DNA of 64,000 bases from Phylloscopus collybita (lineage: Eukaryota; Chordata; Aves; Passeriformes; Phylloscopidae), in assembly GCA_027886175.1 (NCBI GenBank), contig JAJNNQ010000009.1:7670501-7734500 (forward strand), given 5' to 3'. The notes beneath the pieces are model-generated. The model saw only the letters and a program-made list of their open reading frames with translations, was not told the origin of the DNA and did no database searches. A program made the translations under genes and the position numbers. Below, in pieces: positions 13,054 to 24,778 of this stretch; within the stretch, counting starts at the first letter, position 1, and every line of letters starts with the position of its first letter.

Positions 13054-13173
13054 GAGCCCGTCCCCGCTGTCCCCGAGCCCGTCCCCGAGCCCATCCCCGA
13101 GCCCGTCCCCGCTGTCCCCGAGCCCATCCCCGCTGTCCCCGAGCCCGTCCCCGCTGTCCCCGAGCCCGTCCCG
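13054..13173. repeat. GC-rich minisatellite of 21- and 12-bp units
   Basis: The units are gagcccgtccccgctgtccc plus c (21 bp) and gagcccgtcccc (12 bp, the same unit without the gctgtcccc part). The order is 21, 12, 12, 21, 21, 21 from 13054 to 13161, followed by a partial unit. A g/a switch (cccgtc or cccatc) marks individual units. It lies within the CpG island, about 650 bp downstream of the predicted first donor. Confidence 0.9.
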
Positions 13174-13887
13174 CCCGGGTGTCGCTGCTGCCGCCACAAG
13201 TGCCGCCCCTCTGCGCGGCGTCCCAACAGTTCTGGAACGCATTTGCAAGAAAAGAAGGGGGGGGGAAATGCCTAGCTGCCAACAAAACCTTTCCACCTTC
13301 TTAAATACAGCAAATAAATTAGCCTGAATTGTAGGCGCATGACTGTCTCTACAATAGCTTTAGAAAACTTTGTCCTTACTCACATGAATCTTGTCAGACA
13401 AAAGAGCAAATGTCCTATTTGTGTTCCTTACACTTCGTACACTGTCTTCAGTGGGAGAAGAGTTTTTATTAACAACTACTTTTTAGCCTGCTGTTACTAA
13501 TTACAGTCAGTATTTTTTTGGATGATCACACTAGGTACACCCAAAGGAAACATAATGGTCTGTCTTGCCAATTGTGACATGCTGATGAGATTTTTTTTTT
13601 ATTGAAACATTGTCCTGCCCAAGTTCTCAAACAACTGGTAGCTGTCTTCTACAGGTTGTGCTGTTACATTTCCTGTGTAACTTGTCTATAAACACGTACC
13701 ACATTTGAATATTTAGTGGAATTTAAATGTTATAGTTTCATTTGAGCTTTGTAGGGACTTGGCATCAGTTCTGTCTCAACAATTGGCATCCATGCTGAAG
13801 AGTCTTTTGCATTACTTCAAGACCTGTGTGAGAGATGAGGGAACAGTCTCTGTGCACTTCCACTTTGCATACTTTTTTCTCTTACAG

Positions 13888-13947
13888 TCTCACTATTGAA
13901 AAACAAAAGTAAGCCAGACAGTGTCTCTGCACATCAACATGGATCCT
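13888..13947 (+). other. Possible alternative 5' UTR exon
   Basis: A pyrimidine-rich acceptor (cttttttctcttacag, ending at 13887) and a consensus donor (cct then gtaagt, at 13948) delimit 60 bases. An ATG at 13939 would open a frame three codons before the donor. Spliced to the acceptor at 18184 it is out of frame with the RGS12 start. Spliced to 18111 it meets a stop at 18144. It could thus only be a 5' UTR exon with an upstream ORF. The evidence is splice-site appearance only. Confidence 0.25.
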
Positions 13948-16900
13948 GTAAGTGCTGAGTACCAGCTCACTGCCAGAGGCGTTTTGGGAGGTAGTGGTGG
14001 TCAGTCATGTACTCCTGCTCTTCAGGGGCTCCCTGGCTGCCCTCTGTAACTGTTGAGTTACAGTTTAACATAGACTGACTGTAGCAGGAGTGTGCCTCCT
14101 GTTTCTGTTCTTTTTGTTGCTATGAGATAACAAGAGCCGAAGCAGGAAACAAACCACCTCTCTCCCCTGAAAGTAAGCAAATACATGTTATTGTCTTCGG
14201 AGCAGAGGGCTTGAAAATGACATGAAAATCTAGCATGGGTATCTAAAAACATTCCATACAGAAATGCAGTGTTTGTGGGATACAATACAATTCAACTGTA
14301 ACTGGTATTTTTTGGTGATTTAGACCCCACAGATAATTGATTCAAATGGTAGACCAGAATGTATGCTGGCAGAAAACTTGAATATTTTGTTTTGCAGTTC
14401 TGTGTCAAAGCTGATGTGCATGGACAAATTATGTTATTTCACACACTTGAACAACTCTTAATGTGTACATATAAGTGTTATTCTGTGAAATATTTTGTAC
14501 TTATCAAGCTACAAAGCTTTATTTTAGTGCAAGTGAACTGGTGTTTTTGTTTCCCTGGATATGCTACACATTTTGTAATTTATTACAGGAAAAGAGTATT
14601 CAGACATGATTACTTTGGAACTCTGGAAGTTTGTGCCACTTCCATGCCATATCTCTTCAGCTCCAAGTTTCAAGTCTGCAAAGAAATTAGGCAAAAAGTG
14701 AGCAATTAGATAAATTTGATAATTTAGTTTTGAACTAATCTGTTAACAGTTTGACAATCAACTAATATCTGCTTATGAGAAACACTATTTTCTTATTTTT
14801 TCTATTTGCCTGTCATGCCATTATTGCAGTAAAACATACTTGGATGCTGAGGGTTCTTGCAGAAGAGATACATTTGTCCTTTGTATTGAAGTTTCCTAGA
14901 TAAATTTAATGGACTATTGTTTGTCCCAGGTATAATTAGCATAAAAATTGTACAGTAATATTCAGCTACTGAGGGAGGGAAGAGGTGATCTAGTGGTAAT
15001 TCAGTTTTTCTTTGGTTGGTATTTTTTTGTTTTGGGTTTTTCAGTGTATAGACACATAAATAGCAAAAACCCCTTTAATGCTAAATTACTTTGTAACTTT
15101 ACACCTACAAAATTTCACAAATATAATAATAGCTGAAAGTCTTTATACCTCTGAAACATCATTAGAGAAAAGTAACATGTTAGCAGCCTGCTGTTTTGTT
15201 TTTATAATTGTCAGGTTTTTGAATGACATTTCGTTATCAGTGGTTATCATCAGCAATAAGTGCTTGATGTGTAAGGGTCACAGATTAGGAAGACAAGTAG
15301 GTAACTTGACTTGTGAACAGAGTTAAATGGAAAACCTCTCAGCAAATGCAGAATTGTGAAGTAAGAGAGCATTGGGGTTTGCCTCTTCCCAAGAGCAGCC
15401 CAACTACATTTTCATTGAGTGTTTTTTATAGTGGCATGTAGGATATATTTTTATAGATTAAAGAGATAGCTGTAAAAATCTGTTTTTCTTATTAGCCACT
15501 TTAACATTACAGTATTGAATTTTTAGCTTTTTAGTAACAACTGTTTTAAAATAAGGTTATTTATAATCTCATACTCTTTTAATTGTTTCCTTTCCTCTTG
15601 CAAGCTAGTAGCACAGTATTAGGTGCCAGATACTATTGGGCTGTATGGTGAGCAGGTTAACAGCACAGTTTCAGAGGGTACCCAGGGGTCACATTAGGCT
15701 ATTCTCCAGACAGCTGAGAACAGAAATATTCACTATAAGGCAAATTAGAACATCCTGTATATTAGAACATGTTATATATATTTATGCTCCTAGATAGGTT
15801 TTATTTACTGTTGGGTGTTTGTTAGTTCTGTTTGTGTTTTTTTGTGTTTTGGTGGTTTTTTTGGGTTTTTTTTTTTTTGAGAACTGTATCTTGAAATATT
15901 TAATGATTATTCTCAAAACGTACTAGACCTAATTAGAGATAGCTGAATGCACAGTGACCTCTTGCTTCCCGAGTTTAGCCCCATTAGGAAAGGGTCAAAC
16001 TACATTTAAGATATGAGACTGGATGCAAGTTGATTGGGATTTCTTGTAGCAATGTAAGAGCTAAGTTTGGGTAAATGTTTGCAAAGCACTTCATATGTTA
16101 TGATTTCCATTTAAAGGTTAAGTGTGAAGTTTTATTACTTCTTTAAGTCAAGTTTGGGGGGTTTTTTTGTCTTGAATTATAGGAAAAGTATCATAAATGA
16201 AGCTGGATAATTGCTATATTAAAACAATTTGCAAAAACCATACTACACTGCATAGTCACAGCTGCACCATGGAGACATAAAAACCTAATGTCTCTTTGTT
16301 CAAAAAAATAAAAACTAAACCCCAAAAAGTAAAGCCAACTGGATGTCTTCTGGTATCTTGAAATCTATCCTATTTTGGGTCTGGAAGGGACCTGTGGGAA
16401 TTACATCCTTCAGTTGAGTATTTAGCAGAATATTCAAGAAACAGCAGTGGTTTCTTGCGTTTGGTAATCAAGGAACATGTATGTAGATAAGTAGTTAAGA
16501 CTATCATTCTAAATTGTGTTTTGGTTTGGTTTTTAATTGGTAAAACTTTTGAAGTAATTGCCTTTTTTGTTCTAACCCAGGCAGAAATACTGTGAAAGTA
16601 GTGTGCTGTGAATTTAGTCACATTCAGAGTGTGGGTTTTTTGTTATTTCTGTAGCTGAGGGCAATGTCAGTAGGATTTCTTGGTCATCTTTTATCCATGC
16701 AAGTAGTGGGTGGGACACCACTAATTTAGCACTTTAGATATGATAAAGAAATGGCTTGTCTATGTGTGTGTATATATATTTATATCTTTATGTGAATGCA
16801 TTTATCTAAAATTTTGTCTGTATTTTGTCCACATATGCAAGATACTTGCTCTCAAGTACCTTATACACTTTAAGTATGGTACAGTGTAACTGAGTTAAGA

Positions 16901-18110
16901 ATAAGCCTGTGGACCAACTCAGAGTAATTATTGTCAGATTAGTTCTCACCTGCTCAGATGGAGTTTATTGCAATTTTATGTAGCTGTAGTCCCATGGTTT
17001 TTTCTGTCAGTCATCCTCCAGACCTATGGAAGTGAGAGTTCATATCGTGCAACTTTCAGAAGTTGAGCAAGTGGTCATTTCTTTCATTTGTGTTAGTCAT
17101 TTTCATGCATTTTAACCTGCTTAGTGGGAGAAACCTCTCTAAAGCAATGGAATTTGCCCAAGTTTATTTAGAACAAGACATCCAGACTTCAGTGCTGACA
17201 CCAAAATGTGGTGAAATATTCTACTTCTTGCTGTTCTTACAGAGCTGTTGCATGTTAAAGTCATGACTAGATTAATACTGGCAGCATGTGTCTTTTTCAC
17301 TGCCTTTTTTTTTTCTTTTTTTTTGAATGTTTAAGCTAAACTAAAACACATGGATGTTGGAATGATGGTCTGAAATGCATTTTTACAGTGTTTGCTATCT
17401 GACAAATTGTTTTGAGTAGATTAATTGATGGTTGTAACAGTAAATCTGATCCCTTTGGTCTGATACATGACTGAATGCCCACTTGTCATTGGATATGTAA
17501 GTGAAATGTATGTAAGGAAGTTGAAGTCTGAGAAACTTTCTTTAAGCTGCCTTTACAGTCAGTGGAGAGATACAGGCAACTCTAGGGGTAATTAATCTCT
17601 TTTACATGATACATGTGCTACCTGTTTCTGTACACTGAGTGTAAAGGGGGCAAGGTATAGCTGAGTAGATAAGCCTGAGCTCTCATTTTTATTTTGCTGG
17701 GAAAGGATGTATGAGCTTAAATAAAGATTTTCTCTATGCTGTAAAGTGCAGTGGTAGTACAATGGTGCAGCAAGCCAGAAGGTAACTGAATAGTAGGCAA
17801 TGTGGGGGAGTTGGGGAAGACAAAACATGTTTAGTATAAAAAACACTGACTGTACATCAAAAGACTTTTCTCTTGTTCCTTGCCATTCTGTCATGTTGTC
17901 ATTTTGGACAGCCACTTCATTTGCATTTGCACTAAAATTAACACTGTGGTACCTGTTCTTTTTAAACTGTTTTGAGTGTTTCATTAATTCTCTGGCAATA
18001 GTTTTTGGTAGAGTTCACTAGCAATTTTTTCTCAACAGTAAAGGGAATAGTGGGTGCTAAAAAACCTGAAATATGATGAGAATTAAAATGTCCTCTCTTT
18101 CTTTCTTTAG

Positions 18111-18200
18111 ATCTTCATCAGATGGAGTGATGCTCTTGAAACATGACAAAAAACTGGACTAAATAAACGTTTTCCTATTTTAGGAAAAAAAAAATCCAAA
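18111..18200 (+). other. RGS12: RGS12 5' UTR and splice acceptors before the start codon
   Basis: Two plausible acceptors precede the start codon. One is tcctctctttctttctttag, ending at 18110, and the other is gttttcctattttag, ending at 18183. The first has the better pyrimidine tract. The second would leave only 17 bases of leader, almost all A, before the ATG. Either gives the same protein. If 18111 is used, an in-frame stop at 18144 closes the frame upstream, supporting 18201 as the true start. Confidence 0.55.
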
Positions 18201-20057
18201 ATGTACAGACCAGGAGAAACGGTCAAACGTCGACTCAACATACATGCTCCTCCACGGATAAGAAGCGTGGAAGTTGCTCGAGGAAGAGCAGGTTATGGTT
18301 TTACCCTTTCTGGACAAGCTCCTTGTGTTCTTAGTTGTGTGATGAAAGGAAGCCCTGCAGATTATGTTGGGCTTAAAGCAGGAGATCAGATCTTTGCGGT
18401 TAATGAAATCAATGTGAAAAAAGCCTCTCATGAAGATGTAGTGAAACTTATAGGGAAATGTTCTGGAGTCCTGCATATGGTCATTGCTGAAGGGATTAGT
18501 CATATGGATTCATGTTCAAGTGATGAAGAAGTTGGTTTTTATGATGGGAAGGGGTGGCTGAAACCCAAACCTGACTCTAAAGCTCTGGGTATAAACAGAG
18601 CAGAGAAAGTTGTTGAAGAAATGCAGTCTGGTGGCATTTTCAACATGATCTTTGAGAATCCTTCTCTTTGTGCTGGTAACTCAGATAATTCTGCACCAAA
18701 ACAAAGATCATTTTCAGTTTCTGCTGCTATGAAATTCGAAACTGGCAATGAAAGTGTAAGCAATCCAAACCTACTGTCAAAGGAAGAAATAGCCAAAGCT
18801 CTGAATGATGATTCAGTTTTTAGAATTGGACTGGAGAGTGCAGAAGAGTTTGGATTAGATGCAAGCATTTTGAATGTTGCCATGATTGTAGGTTACTTAG
18901 GCTCCATCGAGCTTCCTTCAACAACCGCCAATTTGGAAACTGAGAGTTTGCAGGCCATTCGTGGCTGCATGAGGCGTCTGCGGGCAGAGCAAAAAATCCA
19001 CTCCCTGGTGATGATGAAGATAATGCACGACTGTATTCAGCTCTGCAGTGACAAATCAGGTGTTGTGGCAGAATATCCTGCAGAGAAACTGGCATTCAGT
19101 GCTGTTTGTCCAGATGATAGAAGATTCTTTGGACTAGTTACAATGCAGACAAATGATGATGCAAGCTTGGCTCAGGAAGATGAAGGGGTCCTGAGGACAT
19201 CTTGCCATGTTTTTATGGTGGATCCTGAATTATTTCATCATAAAATTCACCAGGGGATAGCAAGACGTTTTGGTCTGGAATGTACAGCAGATCCAGATAC
19301 AAATGGCTGTCTGGAGTTTCCAACATCATCTCTACCTGTCCTGCAGTTTATTTCTGTCCTGTATAGGGATATGGGGGAATTGATTGAGGGAATGCGTGCG
19401 AGGGCTTTCCTTGATGGTGATGCAGATGCTCATCAGAATAACAGTACGAGCAGTAACAGTGACAGCGGAATTGGAAATTTCAACCAAGAAGAAAAGAATA
19501 ATAGAGTTCTGGTGGTTGATTTAGGGACCAATCCAAGTAAGCACATTCCTAGCAGCATATGGGAGAATCCAGTAGGAAGGGGACAAAATCAGCCTGCTTC
19601 CCATTGGAATGGCTTCTGTCATGAGCAAGAGGGAAACATCCCTTTAGAAGTAATTCAGAATGATAAGTCCCAAAATGTAAGCAAGCACTTGAGCCCTTCT
19701 GCTCGTATTGAAGTTCCATTGGTTTCCTCCCGAAATTCAGTACCCCCATCAAAGAAAAACGCTGCAGGCACGGGCAATCAGAGGTGGCTGCCTGTGCACG
19801 TTTTACAGGAGTGGCAGCATGGAAATGCCAGCGACCAGGAGTCGTACACGGACTCCACGGACGGCTGGTCCAGTGTGAACTGTGGCACCCTTCCCCCACC
19901 AATGAGTAAGATTCCAGCTGACAGATACAGAGTCGATGGCAGCTTTGGTCAGCCACAGCTGAAATCTCACAAAAGTGAATGGTCCAAGAAGATGTTCTGC
20001 ATTCAGAACAAATTCGGCCCTCCGCACAGTATCAGGAAATCTAAAGAAGATAAAAAG
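18201..20057 (+). CDS. RGS12: RGS12, first large coding exon (PDZ and PTB domains)
   Basis: RGS12 is a multidomain scaffold and GTPase-activating protein for Gi/o-type G-protein alpha subunits. This exon gives residues 1-619. A PDZ domain spans about 20-98, with the carboxylate-binding loop GYGF at 31-34, core GDQIFAVNEI at 61-70, and His77 at the start of helix B. The PDZ of RGS12 is known to bind C-terminal peptides such as that of CXCR2. A PTB/PID domain spans about 226-395, starting at VGYLGSIEL and ending near VLYRDMGELIEGM; in mammals it binds the N-type calcium channel. A Ser/Asn-rich linker follows, with DSGIG at 421-425. The start at 18201 is chosen because VRSVEVARGRAGYGF-like sequence follows about 20 residues in, as in RGS12 of other vertebrates. 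The exon ends at AAAAAG before GTAAGA, phase 0. The open frame beyond 20057 is intron read-through. Identification is firm from recalled family sequence; no alignment was run. Confidence 0.95.
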
Positions 20058-21058
20058 GTAAGAGTATGCTGGTGTTGGTTCTTAACAGTATCAAAAAACC
20101 CCACACCCAAACCCACCTGCCTATGGTACTTTTACACAGTAATATTTGCATATTAAAATTTAAACCTGTATTATATAATTGATAAAATTTTAGAAGAAGA
20201 AAATAATACATTTCTCTTGTCTGCAGAGGCGTTGCGTATTCTTCTTTAATTGACTGCAGCTCTGGAATTGTAGTTCTGCTGGAAGCGTTAGGGCTTTCTC
20301 ACTTTTCTTCTTGTCTCTTCATTGTTTCCAAATGTTTCAGTGGCACTGAAATGAAAAGGAGGCATGACATTTTAGCGACTTCAGTTTCTTCTGACCTTCA
20401 TCTGCAAAAGAATGGAAACAGTCTGCATCTTTCTACTCCTTTTAGTAGGGGGCTGGCTTTCAAATGTTGTTATTTTAGTGGCATCTATTTTTATAGAGAC
20501 ATAATCTAATCATCAGTCAAAACCCTGGATTATATACTTTTAACTGAATAAGATGGTTTTATTACAAAACTTCACTTCAGCAAACCTCTCAACACAAGTA
20601 GCATTAAAAACTGACATAAAAAAAGTGGTAGGTCACCAATCTAATGTTCTGCTAGCAAGCCTGTAATTCAATTTTTTTTCCAAATTACTGTTTCTTCTTG
20701 TTTTGTCTACTATTAGACAAAACGAGGAGACTTGAAAAACAAGAAATGGTGTGGGAAGAGTATTCAGCATGATTACATACTCTTTGAGACACACACATTT
20801 TGCTGTTGAGGGAACTAATCTCAGGGGAGTCTATTGTTGATAACTGGGATTCTAGAAAGTGGAGGCTATTGTTCTGATATTGAAAGGATCAGTAGCAGTT
20901 TTGTATCTGAAATGTTTGCTGACTCCAGGGAAAGACAGAATCTTATACTCCAAATTAGCCTTCAGGAAGCTCTGTCATTCCATGCTTATATTAGTGTTCA
21001 CTTTAACAATACACCAGTGTATAACTATTACATACACTAGGTTTTTTTGATTTTTTTT

Positions 21059-21400
21059 TTTTCAGCACAAAAAGTATACAAAAAGACTGTATGTGAAAGT
21101 TCTGTGTATTACTTCTATGATTGTCTCAGATGTCCATCATGCTATCCAAATCTGATTTGAAAAGTGGCTTTTTCTCACCTGATTAAAAATATACAACCAC
21201 TGATCATGTGGACAACAGTAGAGGTTCATTAGTTACTTCATAGTGTTAGAAACAAAACCTTTTGTTTTGGGATTAAGTTGCAGAGCTTCAGAACATTTTG
21301 GGTTTGGTATGGAAAGAGAAATTATTTTTTATTGCTTTTCCTGCATTGTAAAGCAAGCAACTTTTGCATACGTTCTATTGTATACTTTTTGTGCTGAAAA
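21059..21400. repeat. Perfect 23-bp inverted repeats flanking 296 bp (possible MITE or foldback element)
   Basis: The left arm, 21059-21081, reads ttttcagcacaaaaagtata and then caa. The right arm, 21378-21400, is its exact reverse complement. The arms end in poly-T and AT-rich flanks. If the element begins at CAG, as in hAT elements, the flanking 8-mers (tttttttt and aaaataaa) are not a target-site duplication, and no TA duplication fits either. The interior has no coding capacity. The arms could pair as a long hairpin in the RGS12 pre-mRNA. Whether it is a transposon remnant is undecided. Confidence 0.7.
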
Positions 21401-21837
21401 TAAAAAGAAATAAACTAGTATGTATAATAGTTCTACACTAATGTATTGTTAAGGTGAACACTGCTACAGGCAGCAATGTTTTCCCACAATAAACGCAATA
21501 AAATTAAATTTCAATTGTTCTTAAATACAAGGTGATTCACACTTTTAAAAGCCAAACAGAAATGCTACATTTGTAAACAGTGCTGACCCAAACCACTTAA
21601 GACTCAATTCTAGCTGCCCTGAAGTCTGTGTGCTTCATGATCTCTTTGCTGATGGACCAAGGAAAAGGCCTCTTTATGTGCAGCACCTGGTGCAGGTGTG
21701 TGGTGGATGTTGGTCCCATGTGCTGCATTGGATGCTGCTGAAATTCCCTTGGGGTCTCTGTAATAAGTTGTGTCTGCAGTGTGGTCCATGGTATAATATG
21801 GATTAGATATTTTTCAGAAACACTTATTCAATGGAAG

Positions 21838-21878
21838 TCAAGATTATATTAATTAAAATCTCAAGATTATATTAATTA
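21838..21878. repeat. 18-bp direct duplication with 5-bp spacer
   Basis: The 18-mer tcaagattatattaatta occurs at 21838-21855 and again at 21861-21878, separated by aaatc. It is a local intronic duplication. Confidence 0.85.
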
Positions 21879-22695
21879 ATAGAAAATTTTACACTTTGAG
21901 ATGAAAGATCCTCTATATGTGGGTAAAGTAATAATATTTCACCTACTCAGATCAGCATAAACCAACACTAAGTATCTCAATTTTCCTTTTTAAGTCTATC
22001 TGATAATAAAATAGCCATTCTGTTCTTTGATTAATAAAATTGTTTGCAAGACGCATTCAAAATGTTCCTACACATCTTTAACATTTGATCTCTTCATTAA
22101 AGCTGCAGACCCTTTTTTGCACTTTTGTTTTATTTTTCAGTATTATTGAAGGCTGTTGAAACTGATGAGAAAAGCTCATAAAGATTATTTGGAGTAATTG
22201 AGAGAGATGAAGTTGTACGATGTTCTCATCTTAAATCTTCCATGAAAATAATCAGGAGATGTCATTACTGATGATCATACCTCTGTACTTCAGGTGCTGC
22301 AGAAATAGGGAAGATCTTTATTTGCATTTTAGAGCCCTAGTTCATTTTCATGAGAGAGAAATTTAGACTTTATTACTTTGTGTAAAGGGACGAGGTAAAA
22401 CTGCCCATTCCGAACCATTATTCAGGTGGCTTAGCTCCTGTGTTCTAGAAAATTACATGTTCTCAGCTTCCTATGACCTTTTTAAGTGGCAAGGACTTAT
22501 TTTACACAGCTTGCTCAGACTCATTCCAGTCATGGAATAAAGTGTAGAAAGTGGCCACACAGGATTACATTCATATTTTTACAACCTGGTGACTGTGTCT
22601 AAGTCTTCATTTGGCAGAACAGTACTTAAATTCCTTTTAATTGTCTTTTACAGCAATAATGAAGGTAAAACATCCTATGAGTGAGAATGTAGAAG

Positions 22696-22708
22696 CCACT
22701 AGAGGGAA
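22696..22708 (+). promoter_or_regulatory. Weak candidate CTCF core
   Basis: CCACTAGAGGGAA differs at one position (A instead of C at position 12) from the core CCASYAGRKGGCR. By rough count about one such single-mismatch match is expected by chance in 64 kb on both strands, so this is only a pointer. Confidence 0.2.
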
Positions 22709-24745
22709 AAAAGGTTACCAAAGCTAGAGATTCTTGTGATGGACTCTGTACTTCCATATTAAACACTGTCTTCCTTGGAATTTTCATTAGACATGAGTTC
22801 CTGGATGCAATTCTGCTCTAGCAGAGCTGCTGTGCAGATAAACAGCGATGATCACAGCATGTAATTCCAAAAAATATGCTGTACTGTACAATGCTAGTGG
22901 GGGGTAAGATGGGCATAAACTACTTCCAGATTTTATAGCTGTACTTACAAAACATTTGTGAATTGTACAGCACACAAGAGCAGATGTGAGAAAGTGTTAG
23001 TGAACATATCTATTTAAAATTGCACTTTCAGAACTGAGCTTGGGAAGTGCTTCTTGTGAGTAGGAATAGATATGGCATTTCAGACCTCAGGTTACAAGCA
23101 AGTGAACACATTTTTTGAGCTTTGTTTTCCCTTTAGTGATGATGTTTCCAGCTCACAGACTAGAATTGTGATTCATTGTGTGATAATTGGCAAACCCACT
23201 TTTAAAATAATAATTTTCTTTATGCTCCTATAAGGCATTTTAAAATTCAATAAAAGTGTGAGTAGTAGAAAATAGTTTAAAAAATGCCCAATTTTGTTGT
23301 CAGTGGATAGCATGAGGTTTCTTTTTTTCTTTAAAATGTTATAATTATGAATTATCCCCAAATTACTGAACACATACTTTCAAGATTGCTGGATGTTTTA
23401 TTTTTTTCTAAAACCTTTTAAAAATGTTTCTGTGCATGGCAAGAGGAGAACTAAATCAGAGAGGTTTTGCTTCTAGTCCACCTCTTTTGACTGAGCCTTA
23501 CTAGAAGGTATCTCTGGCCCTGTGCACCTCTCATATTGTTCCCTGTACTGAGCTTCACATTTCTGGTGTTTCTTAAGTGTCATGTGAACAGATTTCTATT
23601 GAAGCACTTAATGAGAATTTTTTGGTGGTATCCATGTCTTCTGTAGGTCTCAGATGAAAACAAGCAGGGAGAGGCCTGATGATGTTGCTGAAATTTACTG
23701 AGAAGCCAAATCATGGAAGACAAGGTCTCTTAAAATCTGAGAACAACTAAGGAAGATTTCTGGTTACAAGAAGCTTCTAAATTGCTTAAAGATTGGTGCT
23801 GGGTAGGGGTGTGTGCTCTCGTGAGCTCTGTGAGACCACCATGAGGAGTCTGGTTATGGTTTCAGTGGGAATAATATAATTTCTGGTTTTTTTGTTTGTA
23901 GTTCAAGTTGCATTGTCCCACCATTGCTGCTGCATTGCTCTTTCCACCTTTTTTAGCATCCCACTAAGTTCCAGTCACTTACCTACCCACTCATGTGCAT
24001 GATTTTTGGGTGACGCAAATGAAAAGCACCATGAGCAATATGAAAACATCAGGGGATGTTAGAATTGGCAGGGGACTTAAGAAATCGCTGAACAGGGAAG
24101 CATTCCTTTCCCCCTAGACTAAATTAATATAAATACGTTTGATTTTGTTCAACCCTCACTCTCTCTTTTCAGGCTAATGCCTGGCCAAAAATATGTCTAT
24201 CCATTACTGTTTTAAATTAAGTTTTACTGGGAAAATACTCCTTTTTCCACTGGAAAGCTTCATAACAGTCAGTTTGGTCTTCGGGTTCTCTCTCCATAAG
24301 GACAGAATCCTAAGCATTGACCTCTCACCATTCTCTTTTTAGAAAAAGAAAGTCTGTTTTAATCGTGTGGCAGTGAGTATAACATTGAAGATCAAAAGGG
24401 CTTTTACAACCTGAGCCTGATTACTAGCATTTGGATCCTAGGTTTATTCCAAGTGAATATGACAAATCTATTGACATGTAATTAAAAAGCTTCTTAAAAG
24501 TTTGGGTATTGGCTTTTAGAAATCCTTTACTGTTTCACAGTTGTTGTATTTCTGTCTTGATCAAATTATTGTTTGTGCTGATGAGAAGTTTGAATTTGTA
24601 GTTAGATCCTATTTGTAGATCTTAGAGGAAGACAAAACAGAAACTCTTATTTTATGAGATGCACTGGACAATGGTATTGCAAATGTGTATTTTTTTGACA
24701 ATAAAATATATTAACTGCTTAGTAAAGTTCATAATTTAAGCTCCT

Positions 24746-24778
24746 GAAAATGTAGTGAAAATGTAGTAAAAATGTAGA
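24746..24778. repeat. Three tandem 11-bp units
   Basis: Three adjacent units, gaaaatgtagt, gaaaatgtagt and aaaaatgtaga, run from 24746 to 24778. It is a small intronic minisatellite. Confidence 0.8.

Larger units (their letters stand above)
11830..13270. promoter_or_regulatory. RGS12: CpG island, probable main RGS12 promoter
   Basis: The composition changes sharply from AT-rich flanks to very GC-rich, CpG-dense sequence over about 1.4 kb, the only such island in the window. It contains GC-box-like runs (for example near 12690), two SBS/ZNF143-type motifs (12125 and 12192) and a consensus splice donor at 12405 on the + strand. The first recognised coding exon of RGS12 follows about 6 kb downstream in the same direction, so this is the natural promoter candidate. 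The long open frames here on both strands (up to 518 codons) are rich in Pro, Arg, Gly and Ala, result from the lack of AT-rich stops, and are not treated as genes. The assignment to RGS12 is inferred from position. Confidence 0.75.
12405..18110 (+). other. RGS12: Predicted 5' UTR intron of RGS12
   Basis: This is the stretch between the predicted first donor and the first acceptor before the start codon. Its first 850 bp are still CpG island with the minisatellite. The rest is AT-rich, with T-rich tracts near 15835-15880 and 17300-17325 and one possible extra exon (13888-13947). No coding similarity is seen in its open frames. Confidence 0.5.

Noticed and set aside
11771..13327. A 518-codon + strand open frame and a 395-codon minus-strand frame (12109-13296) across the CpG island
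   Set aside because: Both are Pro/Arg/Gly/Ala-rich, overlap on opposite strands, run through a minisatellite and a splice donor, and have no recognisable domain. They follow from high GC content, which depletes stop codons.
20058..20156. Extension of the RGS12 open frame beyond 20057
   Set aside because: A consensus donor (AAAAAG then GTAAGA) ends the exon, the downstream exon at 34017 continues the known protein in phase, and the read-through residues do not resemble RGS12.
20697..20726. Short hairpin ttttgtcta / tagacaaaa
   Set aside because: A 9-bp stem with a 4-base loop is expected by chance in AT-rich DNA of this length and is not near an exon boundary or RNA gene signal.
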